Of a stretch of 64,000 nt of DNA, positions 1 through 10,800 are shown piece after piece. The stretch spans positions 1 through 64,000 of the forward strand of contig JASJCB010000013.1 of NCBI GenBank assembly GCA_030066195.1, written 5' to 3'. Made by a program: the position numbers and the translations under genes. The notes below the pieces were generated by a model. That model was given only the letters and a program-made list of their open reading frames with translations, did not search any database and was not told the DNA's origin. The stretch's first letter is position 1. Every line of letters starts with the position of its first letter. The DNA is from Acidobacteriota bacterium (GTDB lineage Bacteria; Acidobacteriota; Holophagae; Acanthopleuribacterales; Acanthopleuribacteraceae).

Positions 1-134
1 TTGACCTTCAGGGAAGGTCGGCGCTCCAATCTTTGACACGATCTCGAAGATCGGGTCGTGAAACGTAGTTGCCGAAAAGTGTGGATGGTTATCCTTACTC
101 ACCGCTGATTTGCCTTCATCGATTCAGCACGTTA

Positions 135-1121
135 CTATTTTTTGTTGGTATGAAAAAATGGTTCATAGGAATTGCCGGTTAGCCAAAGGTGATGAAGCAG
201 TCTGGACAGTTTACGCGCAAGGGCGGTAAGGACTTTTTCTTGGGGTCCTTTCCTCCCTTTCCGTTCCAGTAAAGCCTCTGCCCATCGCTTTAAATCGCTG
301 TCCTGCTTACATCGGAGAAATCCATGCGCTGCCTGGATCATGAGTGCCCGCATTTGTTTATCACCGGCCTTGGTAATGTTAGTTTGGTAGCCTTTACCTG
401 CAGAGAATCGGTGCCTGGGTGTCAAGCCTAAATATTTTGCCAGTGAACCCCCGTTTGGAAAACGACCCGGATCATCGATGTGAAGCATGAACGCAAGGGC
501 GATTAAAGGGCCGATACCCGGTATTGCTCGCAACTTTTCGATGACCGGATTGCCTTTGGCGATGACTCCAATCCGGCGATCATACTCCTTGATTTTCAAG
601 GTGAGAATCTCAATCTGTTCAACCAATGGGTTGAGGGGCAGTTTGATCTCTTTTGGAAGGTCAAGTGCCTCGACTTTGACATGAAGTGATCAGCATCACA
701 ACCAGGCAATCGGACGCCGAACAGTTTGACCAGGCCTCGCGTAGTATTGATCTACATGGTGCGAGACTTAACGTAGACAGCACAGGTTTTCAGGTAGGCT
801 CTTCCATAGAGGTTTCTGATCACGGAGATGGGTCGGTGAGAGAAGTTTGATATCGGAGCGGCCCGGTCGTGCGAGAAATTCGGCATTAATTTGATCATCC
901 TTCTCCTCGTTTTCAGCGATGAGACGAATACGTCGTGGATGAGCAATGACGACATGGTGACCGAGGTCTTTCAGGAGGGTCCCAATCCAGTGGCTGTTTG
1001 CCTCGGCCTCAATAATGACGGTGCATGCCGGGATGCCTGCGAAGTGCCGTTTGAAACCGGCTTTAGTAGTGGGGAAAGCCGCTGTCCCGCCCCCGCCGCA
1101 CCTGGACCATTTGTTTTTATC
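135..1121 (-). pseudogene. Decayed IS110-family transposase
   Basis: Remnant of an IS110/IS1111-type transposase, a DEDD enzyme that moves an insertion sequence. The C-terminal Transposase_20 part is intact at 135-626, with the helix-hairpin-helix-like IPGIGPLIALAF and the typical KYLGLTPRHRFSAGKG. The N-terminal half is recognisable at about 770-1121 (TTKAGFKRHFAGIPAC, then HPRRIRLIAENEEKDD). Between them the reading frame changes at least twice, and an in-frame TAG lies at 752-754 just before INTTRGLVKLFG. The first N-terminal residues were not found. A full-length member is about 340 residues, so the gene is broken and cannot give one product. It lies directly upstream of hemH. Family assignment is confident; the exact 5' end is not. 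Confidence 0.85.
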
Positions 1122-1178
1122 GCCGGGCCTGTTAGAATTCCAGCGGGCGGCCGACCTAAACCTGTCCCCAGGAGCGAT

Positions 1179-2234
1179 ATGATGGCTACCGGTGTTCTGC
1201 TGATCAATCTGGGCACGCCTGACAGCACCGCTGTCGGCGATGTACGCAAGTACTTGCGTCAATTCCTTTCCGACCCCCGTGTTCTGGACCTGCCCGCCTT
1301 GGGCCGTTGGGCCCTGCTGAACCTGATCATTCTGCCGTTTCGCCCCAAACAGTCGGCCCATGCCTACAAGCAGATCTGGACCGAGGAGGGTTCTCCCCTT
1401 TTGATCCACACCCGTAACCTGGCCGCCGCCGTGGCGCCGGTGCTGGGCGACGGTTTCGACGTCCAGTTTGCCATGCGCTACCAGAACCCTCCCATCCGCA
1501 GGGCCCTGGATCATTTCAACAGTAAGGGCATCACTCAAATCGTCGTGGTTCCCCTGTACCCCCAATACGCCTCCAGCTCCACCGGCAGTGTCCTGGAAGA
1601 GATCTACCGCATCGCGTCTTCCTATTGGAATGTACCCTCGCTGACCGTCATCGAACCCTTCTACCATCACCCCGAGTTCAAGAGCTGCCAGGCCGAAGTT
1701 ACCGGCGAATACCTGGGTGATCTGGGTCAGTACGACCATTTTCTGCTCAGCTTCCATGGCTTGCCCGAGCGTCATGTCATCAAATGCGACACCACCGGCA
1801 ACCACTGCCTGCAAAATCCGGATTGCTGCGACACCATTACGCCCGTCAACAGTTATTGTTACCGCGCCCAGTCCTTTGCTTCCGCCGCCGACCTGGCCGC
1901 CCGCTTGGGCATTCCCGACGACAAATATTCGGTGGGTTTCCAGAGCCGTCTGGGAAGAACCCCCTGGATCAAGCCCTACACCGACGATGTATTTGTAGAA
2001 CTGGCGCAAAAGGGCGTGCGCAAGTTGGCCGTGGTCGTACCCTCGTTCACCGCCGACTGCTTGGAAACCCTTGAAGAAATCGCCATCCGCGGAAAAGAGG
2101 ATTTCATAGCCGCCGGCGGCGAGGACCTTGTCATGGCCCCGTGCCTCAACGCCCATCCCGCCTTCGCTCGGGTGATCGCGGATATGGTGACCGAACAACT
2201 TCCCGAACGGGCGCGGAAAACAGCCACGGTCTGA
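1179..2234 (+). CDS. hemH: Ferrochelatase
   Basis: Inserts Fe2+ into protoporphyrin IX (or coproporphyrin in the alternative route) as the last or near-last step of heme synthesis. The 351-residue length fits the family. It opens with LLINLGTPDS, carries the SFHGLPERH motif with the catalytic histidine at about residue 193, and has the C-terminal GFQSRLGRTPW and VVVPSFTADCLETLEEI segments. The frame is open further upstream, but ATG 1179 (or 1182) follows GGAG at 1171-1174, and the homologous sequence begins there; the upstream frame is antisense to the transposase remnant. A cluster of cysteines (CDTTGNHCLQNPDCCD) follows the active site. bolA follows after 34 nt, so the two are probably cotranscribed. 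The other heme genes lie 43 kb away in this window. Confidence 0.95.
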   Translation: MMATGVLLINLGTPDSTAVGDVRKYLRQFLSDPRVLDLPALGRWALLNLIILPFRPKQSAHAYKQIWTEEGSPLLIHTRNLAAAVAPVLGDGFDVQFAMRYQNPPIRRALDHFNSKGITQIVVVPLYPQYASSSTGSVLEEIYRIASSYWNVPSLTVIEPFYHHPEFKSCQAEVTGEYLGDLGQYDHFLLSFHGLPERHVIKCDTTGNHCLQNPDCCDTITPVNSYCYRAQSFASAADLAARLGIPDDKYSVGFQSRLGRTPWIKPYTDDVFVELAQKGVRKLAVVVPSFTADCLETLEEIAIRGKEDFIAAGGEDLVMAPCLNAHPAFARVIADMVTEQLPERARKTATV

Positions 2235-2268
2235 TAGAATAGGAGCCGACACAACGGGAGGGCTTTCC

Positions 2269-2577
2269 ATGCAGGTGCAAGCAACCATCGAGGCCAAGTT
2301 GAAAGAGGCATTCAAACCCGATCACCTGGAAGTGATCAATGAGAGCCATAATCACAATGTGCCGCCCGGTTCCGAATCCCATTTCCGGGTAGTCATGGTC
2401 AGCGAGGCTTTTAACGGTAAACCGCCGATCGCCCGCCACCGTTTGGTGAATAAGGTGCTCGCCGACGAGTTGGCCGTTAAGATCCACGCCCTTGCCCTGC
2501 GTTTGCACACACCCGCCCAATGGGCGTCCCTGGGTGAGCGCGATACTTCCACCTCGCCGCCCTGCGCCAACAAGTAA
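2269..2577 (+). CDS. BolA family protein
   Basis: Small (102 aa) cytoplasmic protein of the BolA/IbaG family. Members partner with monothiol glutaredoxins and take part in Fe-S cluster or iron handling. Family signs are SHNHNVPPGSESHFRVVMVSEAFNGKPPIARHRLVNKVL, read here in two parts: the histidine-rich loop near residue 28 and the conserved RHRLVNKVL helix near residue 56. It sits 34 nt after hemH and 21 nt before the propeller-phosphatase gene, all on one strand. Placement behind ferrochelatase agrees with an iron role, but that link is inference. The last 15 residues are a non-conserved tail. Confidence 0.9.
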   Translation: MQVQATIEAKLKEAFKPDHLEVINESHNHNVPPGSESHFRVVMVSEAFNGKPPIARHRLVNKVLADELAVKIHALALRLHTPAQWASLGERDTSTSPPCANK

Positions 2578-2598
2578 TCCTGGATCAGAGGTTAACGC

Positions 2599-5500
2599 TT
2601 GATCGCTCGGGTTCGTTTTTTCGCCGCATTGCTGATGGCAACGGTCGGTTTTCACACCGGCGCCGGTGAGGGCCCGACATTTGAAGCCTATACCACGGAC
2701 GACGGCCTGAGCAACAACACGGTCACCGCCGTATTGCAAGACAGCCGGGGTTTTATCTGGGTGGGCACCGAAGACGGCCTTAACCTTTTCGACGGCTACC
2801 ATTTTCAGCAGTTCAAATACGCCGGCGACGGCAACGGGCTCAACAGCAATCGGGTCCTGTCGCTGGCGGAAGACGGCGAAGGCGGTCTGTGGATCGGCAC
2901 CAACGGCGGCGGCTTGAATCGTTACGATCTGAATACCGGCGCCTTTACGCATTTCATGGCCGGCAACGTTCCGGGTTCTTTGGCCGACAACCGCGTCCGC
3001 GCCGTCCTATATGACCGTTACGGCGATCTGTGGGTGGGCACCGACGGCGGCTTGAACCGCTACAATCCCCGGGACGACAGCTTCATACTCTACGAACGCG
3101 ACCCGCGCAATCCCGCCAGTATCGGCCATAACCGGGTTTTGTCGTTGTTCGAGGACAGTCACGGCCTGCTCTGGGTGGGCACCAGCAGCGGCTTGAACCA
3201 GTACGATCCCAAGTCGGACGGCTTTCGTGTCTTTCGACGCCGGGGCCGCGATCCCGACGCCCTGCAAAATAACGTCATCAACCATATCAGCGAGGACAGT
3301 TACGGCATTCTCTGGGTAGCCACGGACGGCGGTTTGCACCATTACGACTACAACCGTTTCCAGGTCTACCGGCACGATCCGGAAAAACCGGGCAGCCTCA
3401 GCAGCAATGTGGTCCTGAACGTCCTCAACGACAACCAGGGCGAGATGTGGGTGGGCACCGACAAGGGCCTGAACCTGTTCGACTGGCTGCGGGAGGACTT
3501 TGCCCCCATTGCTACTGCCGGCGGCGATCGGAACACGGTATCCGTACTCTATGAGGATCGCGGCGGCATCCTCTGGGTGGGCACCCGCGAAAACGGTCTG
3601 CACAAAATCCGTCGCGGCAGTAAAAGTTTCGACCTGTTCCGGCCCGATCCCGAGCGCCCCGAAACATTGATCCAGGCGGAAGTCAACGCCTTGTTCGAGG
3701 ATCGGCTCGGCCGCCTGTGGGTGGGCACCAACGGCGGGTTGGATATGAAAGAATCGGATTCCGGCGATTTCATCCACTTCAACCGGGGAGCGGAGCCTGA
3801 CGGTTTAAGCGGCAACCGCATCCAGGCGATTACCCAGGACTGGCGCGGCGTAATGTGGGTGGGCACCAACGGTTCCGGTCTGAATCGTTTGGACCCCAAC
3901 GGGCGCATCACTCACTACCGCAATTCGGAACGCCGCGACAGTTTGTCCTCGGATCAGGTGTGGGCCCTGCTCGAGGACAAGCGAACCCGCTTCTGGGTGG
4001 GCACCCAAAACGGTTTGAACCAGATGAACCGCGCCGAGGGTACCTTCGACCGCATTCGTCACGACCCCGACGATCCCACCACCATCGGCAGCAGCGCGGT
4101 GGGCGTGCTTTACGAGGATCGCGGCGGCCGCATTTGGCTGGGCACGGAGGGCGGAGGTCTGAGTCGAATGGAGGAAGGCGAGGGCGGCTTCTTCCACTAC
4201 CGCAACAATCCCGAGGACCCGCAATCACTGAGTCACAATCATGTGAACTCCATCTACCAGGATCGTCAGGGCATGCTGTGGATCGGCACTTGGGGCGGCG
4301 GCATCAACCGCATGGACCCGGAGGTGGGAACCTTCGAGCATTGGCGCGAGGCCGACGGGCTGCCCAACGACGTGATCTTCGGTATCCTGGGCGACGGCCG
4401 CGACCACTTATGGCTGAGCACCAATAACGGCATCGTCCGTTTTGAACCGGAGATCGGTCGCTTCCACGCCTACGATGAAAACGACGGCTTACAAGGACAG
4501 GTCTTCCGGGTCGGCGCTTTCGCCCGGGGACGCGACGGCACGCTTTACTTCGGCGGTGACGGCGGCTTCAACCGCTTCCGGCCCGAAGACCTTCGCATGC
4601 ACAATACCCCGCCCGTCATTGCGGTGACCGCCTTTCGGTCCTTCAACCAACTGATCGGATCGCACCTTGTCGAGGATCGGACCTATACCCTGGAACATAC
4701 CGATAATTACCTCACCTTCGAGTTTGCGGCCCTGGACTATGCCGATACCGACAAGAATATCTTCAGTTTCAAAATGGAAGGCGTAGACCAGGACTGGCAA
4801 ACCACCGCCGAGCGCGATCGCAATTATCCCAAGCTGGCTCCGGGCAAGTACCGGTTTCGCGTGCGCGGCGCCGACAGCAAAGGGGCCTGGAACGAAGAAG
4901 GCATAGCGATCACGGTGGAGATCCGGCCGCCCTGGTGGCAAACCAAGGTGATCTACACGCTTGAAGTGCTGCTGGGCCTGGGCCTGCTGGTCGGTCTGTT
5001 CATGGGTCAACGCAAGCGGCTGAAGAAACAGGAAGCCGAGGCGCTGTTGGCATTGGAACTCCAGACCAAAACCCAGGAGTTGGAAGAAGCCCGAAATCTG
5101 CAACTCTCCATGCTGCCGCGCTCACTTCCCGGCTGCAGCAATGTCCAGGTGGCTGTCTATATGCAAACCGCGGCCGAGGTAGGCGGCGACTACTACGACT
5201 TCTATGAGGGCGAGGACGGTTCGCTGACCATTGCCATCGGCGACGCCACCGGTCACGGCCTCATGGCCGGCACTTTTGTCGCCGCGACCAAGAGTCTTTT
5301 CCTTTCCCTGGCTCAAGAACCCGATCTGGTCGAGGTCATGGCTCGCGCATCTCTGGCCTTGCGGGGCATGGGTTTGCGCAAGATGTTCATGGCGCTCGCC
5401 CTGGCACGGCTTAAGGGAAATACGCTCACGATGGTCGGCGGCGGCATGCCCCCGGTGCTGGTCTACCGGGCGGCGACACACCGGGTCGACGAGGTGGTCA

Positions 5501-5811
5501 TGCGCGGCCTGCCGTTGGGAACGCCGCCGTTTCCCTACCGCGCAGTGGATATCGATCTGGAATCCGGGGATATGGTGCTGTTCCAAAGCGACGGGCTGGA
5601 AGAAATGTTCGACAACAACAGTCAGATGTTGGGCAGCGACCGCATTCACGATCTTTTCGAACAAATCGCGGCCGACCACACGCCGCAACAGGCCATCGAC
5701 GTGCTGGCGGGCCTGGGCCGGGACTGGTCCAGGAATCGGGCGCCCGACGACGATGTGACCCTGCTTATCCTACGCTACGCGCCTGCTGTCGATAAGGAAC
5801 CTTTATCATGA
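2599..5811 (+). CDS. Propeller sensor with PP2C/SpoIIE phosphatase output
   Basis: A 1070-residue membrane signalling protein. Residues 1-23 look like a signal peptide. Residues about 30-690 hold many repeats of the two-component-regulator propeller type (variants of LWVGTNGGLNRYD), which form periplasmic beta-propellers. A Y_Y_Y domain lies at about 704-784, followed by one membrane segment (about 784-806), a short coiled coil, and a SpoIIE/RsbU-type PP2C phosphatase from about 830 to the end. Metal-binding acidic motifs are visible: VGGDYYDF, IGDATGHG, FQSDGLEEM and PDDDVTLL. Such outputs normally dephosphorylate an anti-sigma antagonist; no partner is encoded nearby. The start is TTG 2599, 21 nt after bolA, with a weak AGAGG upstream. 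It overlaps the frame upstream of the next gene at 5808. Ligand unknown. Confidence 0.93.
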   Translation: MIARVRFFAALLMATVGFHTGAGEGPTFEAYTTDDGLSNNTVTAVLQDSRGFIWVGTEDGLNLFDGYHFQQFKYAGDGNGLNSNRVLSLAEDGEGGLWIGTNGGGLNRYDLNTGAFTHFMAGNVPGSLADNRVRAVLYDRYGDLWVGTDGGLNRYNPRDDSFILYERDPRNPASIGHNRVLSLFEDSHGLLWVGTSSGLNQYDPKSDGFRVFRRRGRDPDALQNNVINHISEDSYGILWVATDGGLHHYDYNRFQVYRHDPEKPGSLSSNVVLNVLNDNQGEMWVGTDKGLNLFDWLREDFAPIATAGGDRNTVSVLYEDRGGILWVGTRENGLHKIRRGSKSFDLFRPDPERPETLIQAEVNALFEDRLGRLWVGTNGGLDMKESDSGDFIHFNRGAEPDGLSGNRIQAITQDWRGVMWVGTNGSGLNRLDPNGRITHYRNSERRDSLSSDQVWALLEDKRTRFWVGTQNGLNQMNRAEGTFDRIRHDPDDPTTIGSSAVGVLYEDRGGRIWLGTEGGGLSRMEEGEGGFFHYRNNPEDPQSLSHNHVNSIYQDRQGMLWIGTWGGGINRMDPEVGTFEHWREADGLPNDVIFGILGDGRDHLWLSTNNGIVRFEPEIGRFHAYDENDGLQGQVFRVGAFARGRDGTLYFGGDGGFNRFRPEDLRMHNTPPVIAVTAFRSFNQLIGSHLVEDRTYTLEHTDNYLTFEFAALDYADTDKNIFSFKMEGVDQDWQTTAERDRNYPKLAPGKYRFRVRGADSKGAWNEEGIAITVEIRPPWWQTKVIYTLEVLLGLGLLVGLFMGQRKRLKKQEAEALLALELQTKTQELEEARNLQLSMLPRSLPGCSNVQVAVYMQTAAEVGGDYYDFYEGEDGSLTIAIGDATGHGLMAGTFVAATKSLFLSLAQEPDLVEVMARASLALRGMGLRKMFMALALARLKGNTLTMVGGGMPPVLVYRAATHRVDEVVMRGLPLGTPPFPYRAVDIDLESGDMVLFQSDGLEEMFDNNSQMLGSDRIHDLFEQIAADHTPQQAIDVLAGLGRDWSRNRAPDDDVTLLILRYAPAVDKEPLS

Positions 5812-5870
5812 GCCTTACGTTCGATCTATATGGGGGACATCGAAATAGATTTCCCTCAAGGAGATATTTA

Positions 5871-7577
5871 ATGAAACCGGTCACTCTTTTGTTCCTTTGC
5901 GCCGCGCCCCTTTTTGCCGGGGAAGACGTGCGCGTGGTCGTCAGTGCGCCGGAACTCAACAAGATTGCCTCAGCGGGATTTCGGCTCAGTCGCGACACCC
6001 TGGTCACCCTCAAGGGCATCGGTCTGGTGATGTCCGGACGCTCTTTGGGCGGTGAAGGCATCCACTATTATTACGCCTGGATTCTGGACAGCAAAACCCG
6101 CAAACCGGTTTGGGGCGGTTACCGGTATCAGATCCAACGCCCTCGCGGCGGCGTCATGAACGTGGAGCGCACCCTGGAACTGGCTGCCGGTGACTACGAG
6201 ATCTATTACGCGTCTATCGAGGACACCTATGAAATCTTCGACCGCCCTAAGAAAAAAGAGCGATTGCAAAATCCCGATCGTTTCTTCAAGCGTATCAAAC
6301 CCGGCCTGAAACTGTCCGTCAGCGGACCCGAGGACGCCTTGACGCCCGTCAGGGCGGAGGAACTGCGCAAGGCCTTTACCAGGGACGCGGTTTTACTGTT
6401 GAAGCAAATGAAGACAGGGCAAACGGGCGAGATCTTTTTTCGGGTAAAGGCAAAAACCCGGTTCATGGTCTACGCCCTGGGCGAGGGGATACGACGCGAC
6501 GGCTCCATTCACGACTACCCCTGGATTGCCGACGCGAGCAACGAGCGCCGTCTGTGGTCCATGCGCTCCCGGCAAAGCGAGGACGGCGGCGGCCACGGCA
6601 AGAATATCGCCATGCGCGGCGAGATCAGTATTCCGGCCGGCGTCTATCGGCTGCGCTATGTTACCGATACCAGCCACGCCTTCGATAAATGGAACTCGTT
6701 GCCGCCTTCCGACCCCCATCACTGGGGCGTTGCCTTGTGGCCCGCCGAACCCGGGGGACGAGACCGGGTGGAAGTCCTGCAGAGTTTCGAAACCGCGAAA
6801 CCGGTTGCCGCGCTGGTGGGCGTGGCCAATGACAAAAAGCTTTACGTGGGCATGGAGGTCAAGCAAGCCGTCAACCTGCGCCTGTTGTGTATGGGTGAGG
6901 GCACCAATCCCCACGAGATGTCCGACTTCGGCTGGATTCTCAACCAGGACAGCGGCGCCGTGGTTTGGAGCATGCGTTCCGAGCGCAGCTATCACGCGGG
7001 CGGCGTGGTCAAGAACCGCATGGTGGAAAGGCTGCTGCGTTTCCCGCCCGGCCGCTACATGTTGCATTACCAAACCGACGGCAGTCACGCCTTCGGTTCC
7101 TGGAACGCCTCGCCGCCGCACGACCCTGATCTTTACGGCATTTCCCTGTGGCTGGAAGACAAGGCGGACAGCGCCAAGGTGAGTCCCTGGTCGCCGGAAC
7201 TGACGGGGTCCGAAAGAGCCCTGGCCAAAATCACCAAGGTGGGCCACCTGGCCTACAAGCAGGCCCTCTTCGAACTGCGCGAGGACAGCGAGGTTCGCGT
7301 GGTGGCCATGGGAGAGGGCTTTCGCTCGGCGGGCATGGCCGATTTCGGCTGGATCGAAAATGACGAAACCGGCCGCGTGGTGTGGGAGATGACCTACGCG
7401 GATACCCGAGATGCGGGCGGCGCCGCCAAAAACAGGATCGTCGAGGTCGCGCTGAAACTGAAACGCGGACGCTACAAGGTGATCTACGAATCGGACAAGA
7501 GCCACGCCTTCGGTGACTGGAACGCCGCCCCCCCCGACAAACCGGAACTTTACGGCATCTCGGTGTTCTTGAAGTAG
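5871..7577 (+). CDS. Secreted protein with SHAF-type tandem repeats
   Basis: Function not recognised. The protein is 568 residues with a signal peptide (MKPVTLLFLCAAPLFAGEDV). ATG 5871 is chosen because AAGGAG at 5858-5863 sits 7 nt before it and the signal peptide starts there; an in-frame ATG at 5808 overlaps the previous stop but lacks these. It consists of about four repeats of roughly 120 residues. The last three share a signature: a GEG or MGEG turn, a DFGWI or DYPWI strand, VVW.M, and a C-terminal HAF..WN..PP..P..YGI block. The first copy is degenerate and lacks the HAF block. The repeated beta-rich pattern suggests an extracellular binding or adhesion role, but no enzyme motif is visible. 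It follows the PP2C propeller sensor after 59 nt, so it may share its operon. Confidence 0.85.
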   Translation: MKPVTLLFLCAAPLFAGEDVRVVVSAPELNKIASAGFRLSRDTLVTLKGIGLVMSGRSLGGEGIHYYYAWILDSKTRKPVWGGYRYQIQRPRGGVMNVERTLELAAGDYEIYYASIEDTYEIFDRPKKKERLQNPDRFFKRIKPGLKLSVSGPEDALTPVRAEELRKAFTRDAVLLLKQMKTGQTGEIFFRVKAKTRFMVYALGEGIRRDGSIHDYPWIADASNERRLWSMRSRQSEDGGGHGKNIAMRGEISIPAGVYRLRYVTDTSHAFDKWNSLPPSDPHHWGVALWPAEPGGRDRVEVLQSFETAKPVAALVGVANDKKLYVGMEVKQAVNLRLLCMGEGTNPHEMSDFGWILNQDSGAVVWSMRSERSYHAGGVVKNRMVERLLRFPPGRYMLHYQTDGSHAFGSWNASPPHDPDLYGISLWLEDKADSAKVSPWSPELTGSERALAKITKVGHLAYKQALFELREDSEVRVVAMGEGFRSAGMADFGWIENDETGRVVWEMTYADTRDAGGAAKNRIVEVALKLKRGRYKVIYESDKSHAFGDWNAAPPDKPELYGISVFLK

Positions 7578-7884
7578 GCCCAAGGTTGGAAGAGGTCTGT
7601 TTTCGTCGGCGGCGAGGGGGTTACACGCTGTATGGGGGGTCGCATCAACGGTTTCTGAAGCCCGGTTCGGCTTGAGCAGAATATCGCAACCATTTCAAGA
7701 GACCGACGCGACCTGAACCGGGAATCCTGACGATTCGAAGGCTTCGACTTGACTGGAGCCGGGTCTATCCGAATTTATTGAGAGGATGCAAAAAACGATT
7801 CGCCGACCCCATATTTCAACCGACGCCGATCAGACAGGCCGGTCGGGCTAAAATAGAGTGAATCCATTGCATGAGGAGGCTGGT
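7578..7884. other. Intergenic, 307 bp, no gene seen
   Basis: No ORF, RNA gene or strong hairpin recognised. A TTGACT at about 7749 with AT-rich sequence about 17-18 nt later could be a promoter for the following regulator gene, but the -10 match is poor. Confidence 0.5.
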
Positions 7885-10800
7885 GTGTTCTCATCCAATT
7901 TCGGCATTTCACTGATCGGTACGATGATCATCGCTACCTTTCCAATAAGTAACCCGGCCGCTCGCACGGAATCGCCCCGTTTTCAACCCGTGTTGCCGGA
8001 ACGGGGACTGATGAACAGCATGGTCGAGGATGTGCTGCAAGATCGAAAGGGTTACCTGTGGATAGCCACCAACGGCGGTTTGCATCGTTATGACGGCTAC
8101 CGGATGCGCGTGTTCCGACATGATCCGACAGACTCCGCTTCGATTCCGGATAACATCATCATTACCCTTTTCGAGGACAGCCGAGGACGACTTTGGGTAG
8201 GAACCTACCACAGCGGTATCTGTCGTTTCGAAGCAGAGACGGAAACCTTTGTGTCATTTCGCGACCAGTCCGTAGAAACCCGGCCGCCCGAGCGACGGCA
8301 TGTCAGTGCGATCGGGGAAGATGATGACGGCTATCTTTGGTTCGGATTCAGGGGAGGAGGCCTTGCTCGTTTCCATCCCGAGCGACCGGATGAATGGATC
8401 AACTACCGTCATGATCCCGACGATCCCAGAAGCCTCAGCCAGGACCATGTCCTCGTGATTCACCGGGATCGGGACGGCAGGATGTGGTTCGGAACCCTCA
8501 GCGGTTTGAACCGTTGGGACTCCCGCGCCGCGGACGTTTTCAAACGGTACGCCATGGAGCCCGACCCGCTGCGCGTCTGGTCCATGTTCGAGGATAACGA
8601 CGGCACGCTCTGGCTGGGCACCACCCAGTGGGGATTGATTGCCTTCGATCCCCGAACCGGCGACATGAAGACCTATGACCATGACCCCAAGAACCCCGGG
8701 AGCCTCGATGATCACTGGGTCCTGGCAATCCACCGGGACCGATCGGGCGCCTTGTGGGTGGGCACCAACCGGGGCCTGAACCGTTTTCATCCCGAGTCGG
8801 GCAGTTTTACCCGTTACCATCACCGGCGAGGGGTAATCGGAAGCCTTTCCGCGAACCAGGTAAACGCCGTTTGCGAGGATCGGGCGGGTGTTTTGTGGTT
8901 CGCAACCTCGAAAGGTCTGGACAAATTGGTGCCCCAGGCGGCGGTCTTTTCCCACCTGAGTATCGATGATTTCCTGCCCGGGGGAGAAAAAAGCGATCCG
9001 GCCGTCCGCGCGGTTTGCCAGGATCGGACAGGGACACTTTGGCTGGGAACCGACAGCGGCGTTTTCCGCTTCGACAAAACGTTGGAACCCGTTGTCCGCT
9101 ACACGCGTGGACCGGATAAGGCAGGCGGCCTCATCAGTAATAATGTCCGCACGTTTTACAGTGATCGTTCCGGCGCCCTTTGGATCGGGACCGATCACGG
9201 CCTGAGCCGTCTGGAGCCCGAGAGCGGGCGCGTTTCCTCCTACGGCCCTACTTGGGACGAAAAGTATCCAAGGGTGCTTAGTCACGACAATGTAAATGCA
9301 ATCGTCGAGGACCGAACCGGAACGATATGGGTGGGAACCGGCAAGGGTTTGAACCGTTACGATGATCAAGAGGACAGCTTCGATCGGTTCTACGACGGTA
9401 AGAAAGGGTTGCCGACAGTCAAGATCTGGTCGCTCCACGTAGGGCGCGAGGGAAAGCTGTGGGTGGGTTCAGACCAAGGGCTCTACGGTTTCGATCGCGC
9501 GAACGAGCTTTTGATTGCCGAAGGAGAGAGTAAACCAAACGGGCGCCAGGTTCGCTACGGCATCACCTGCATTCTCGAGGACCGGCGCGGCGCGCTTTGG
9601 CTGGGAACTCCCGCGGGCTTGAGAAAATGGGAGCATCGCAAGGAGACGGCGCCGACCCGGGTCTATCGCGAGTCGGACGGCCTGTCGTCCGATATGATCA
9701 ACGCCGTTGTCGAAACGGAAGGCGGGCAGCTTTGGGTGAGCACCAGTTATGGATTAGCCCGTTTGGATCCGATCAGCGAAGAGATCCGCTGCTTCGATCG
9801 GCGGGACGGGCTTCTGGACAATGAGCTGATCTGGGGATCGGCCTCTCAGTCGGCGGACGGACGCTTACTGTTCGGCGGACTCAACGGGTTGACGATGTTC
9901 CACCCCGAGCGTATCTTTGACAATCCCTTACCGCCGCCGGTTGTCCTGACAAGCATCGAGATCCTGGATCATACCGATTCCGGCTCTATGTCTACCGTGC
10001 CGGTCGAAGGCCGCAACGAGTTGACCCTAACACACCGGGACCTGGTTGTTTCTTTCGAGTTCGCCGCCTTGGATTACGCCGCTCCTGAAAAGAACCAATA
10101 TGCCTACCGCCTGCGGGGACTGGGCGATGAATGGATCACCGTGGATGCCGACAACCGCAAAGCATCTTTCACCACCTTACCCCGAGGCAACTATCGCCTG
10201 GAAATCAAAGCCGCCAACAAGGACGGCGTGTGGAACGAGCAGGGCGTGAGTTTGCCCATACGAGTGAAGCCGCCGCCCTGGCTATCGTGGTGGGCCTGGT
10301 GTTTGTACGGCCTGGCGCTGACCCTGCTGATGGGTGCCTATCTGCGCTCTCACCGGAAGAAGTTGCAACGGGAGAGTGAGGTCAATGCCCACTTGAAACG
10401 CGTCGACCAGCTCAAGGACGATTTCCTGGCTTATACCTCGCAAGAGCTGCGGACTCCACTGGTAGGCATGATCAGCCTTGCCGAGACGCTGATCGCCGAT
10501 CACCGATTCCAAACGGCGCCCGAAGCCGGCGCGAATCTCTCCATGATCGCGGCAACCGGGCGCAGGCTCAGCCTGATGGTGGACGATATTCTCGATTTAT
10601 CCATGCTGAAGCACGGTTCTCTTGACCTTCGTTTCGAGCCGGTGGCGCTGAATCCTCTGGCCGAGGTTGTCTTGACCATGGCCGGCTACCTGCCGGGCAG
10701 CAACAGGCTTCGCCTGGTCAACCGCATTGCTGCCGATCTCCCGGTGGTTCGGGCCGACAAAAGCCGCTTACAACAGATCCTCTACAATCTGGTCAGCCAT

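Noticed and set aside
768..2315. Minus-strand open frame of 515 codons
   Set aside because: Its first three quarters are antisense to ferrochelatase; only the tail is the transposase remnant.
3007..3777. Minus-strand frames with repeated VGAHP-like residues
   Set aside because: Antisense image of the propeller repeats in the plus-strand sensor.
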